Below, piece by piece: positions 63,977 to 64,000 of a stretch of 64,000 bases of DNA. A model generated the notes under the pieces. The model did not search any database and was not told the DNA's origin. It saw only the letters and a list, made by a program, of their open reading frames with translations. Position 1 is the first letter of the stretch; every line of letters begins with the position of its first letter. The DNA is from Schaalia hyovaginalis (GTDB lineage Bacteria > Actinomycetota > Actinomycetes > Actinomycetales > Actinomycetaceae). The stretch spans positions 558,001 through 622,000 of the forward strand of contig NZ_JACHMK010000001.1 in the NCBI RefSeq assembly GCF_014208035.1, given 5' to 3'. The translations under genes and the position numbers were made by a program.

Positions 63977-64000
63977 TCAGCCTCCCAGCCTGAGCGTGAT
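63977..64000 (-). CDS. 3' end of an upstream gene cut by the window edge
   Basis: On the minus strand the last bases read ITLRLGG followed by TGA, ending three bases before the start of the 921-residue gene. In the two other effector modules a small helical partner gene occupies exactly this position, so this may be the tail of the equivalent partner. Only seven codons are visible. Confidence 0.35.
   Translation of the reverse strand: MTLRLGG

Overview
The window is about 65% GC and looks like a chromosome segment from a high-GC Gram-positive actinobacterium. Actinomycetaceae (Actinomyces/Schaalia type) fits best, because it combines an actinobacterial ESX-like type VII secretion system (T7SS), an LAxTG-type sorting signal, a ClgR-like box in front of clpC and an IS1249-group element. 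The genus is an inference. Most coding runs are long and intact; for example, the five-gene operon at 14.4-26.8 kb has no indel.

Layout. 0.1-5.1 kb holds housekeeping genes: purA, a membrane protein, a nitrobindin-like protein, ygfZ and dtd. 5.2-9.0 kb is a T7SS accessory module: small helical protein, WXG100-like/lipase effector, two tandem lipoproteins, a YbaB-fold protein and a WXG100 protein. clpC follows. Behind it, 11.6-14.26 kb is an AT-richer insert closed by a 283-bp copy of the clpC 3' end. 14.4-26.8 kb is an operon for a 2029-residue Ig-like/fibronectin III protein, a MoxR ATPase, a DUF58 protein, a transglutaminase-like membrane protein and a Ser/Thr kinase. 26.8-50.9 kb is the T7SS core: mycosin, EccB, EccD, two broken accessory genes, two WXG100 proteins, a calpain-like effector module, an insertion-sequence graveyard, an RDD-FHA protein, a second EccD-like protein, EccC, a lipoprotein, a PP2C phosphatase, an FHA protein, two secreted-substrate-like proteins and a second mycosin. 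51.2-56.7 kb holds a wrecked LAxTG-anchored 5'-nucleotidase gene and a TPM / zinc-ribbon / SPFH trio. 56.8-64 kb holds a large WXG100-type protein followed by a tandem array of five paralogous lipoproteins, one split by an intact IS1249-type element.

How the genes fit together. EccB, EccC, the EccD-like proteins and the mycosins form a secretion machine. WXG100 and long N-terminally WXG-like proteins are its probable substrates. Kinase, PP2C phosphatase and two FHA proteins suggest control by Ser/Thr phosphorylation. Three separate modules share one plan: (small helical partner) - WXG-headed effector - two or more tandem paralogous, mostly lipid-anchored, small proteins. This looks like a family of T7SS effector/immunity cassettes (lipase-like, calpain-like and one of unknown activity). 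That reading is inference; the gene order, motifs and duplications are visible in the sequence. No tRNA, rRNA or CRISPR array was recognised.
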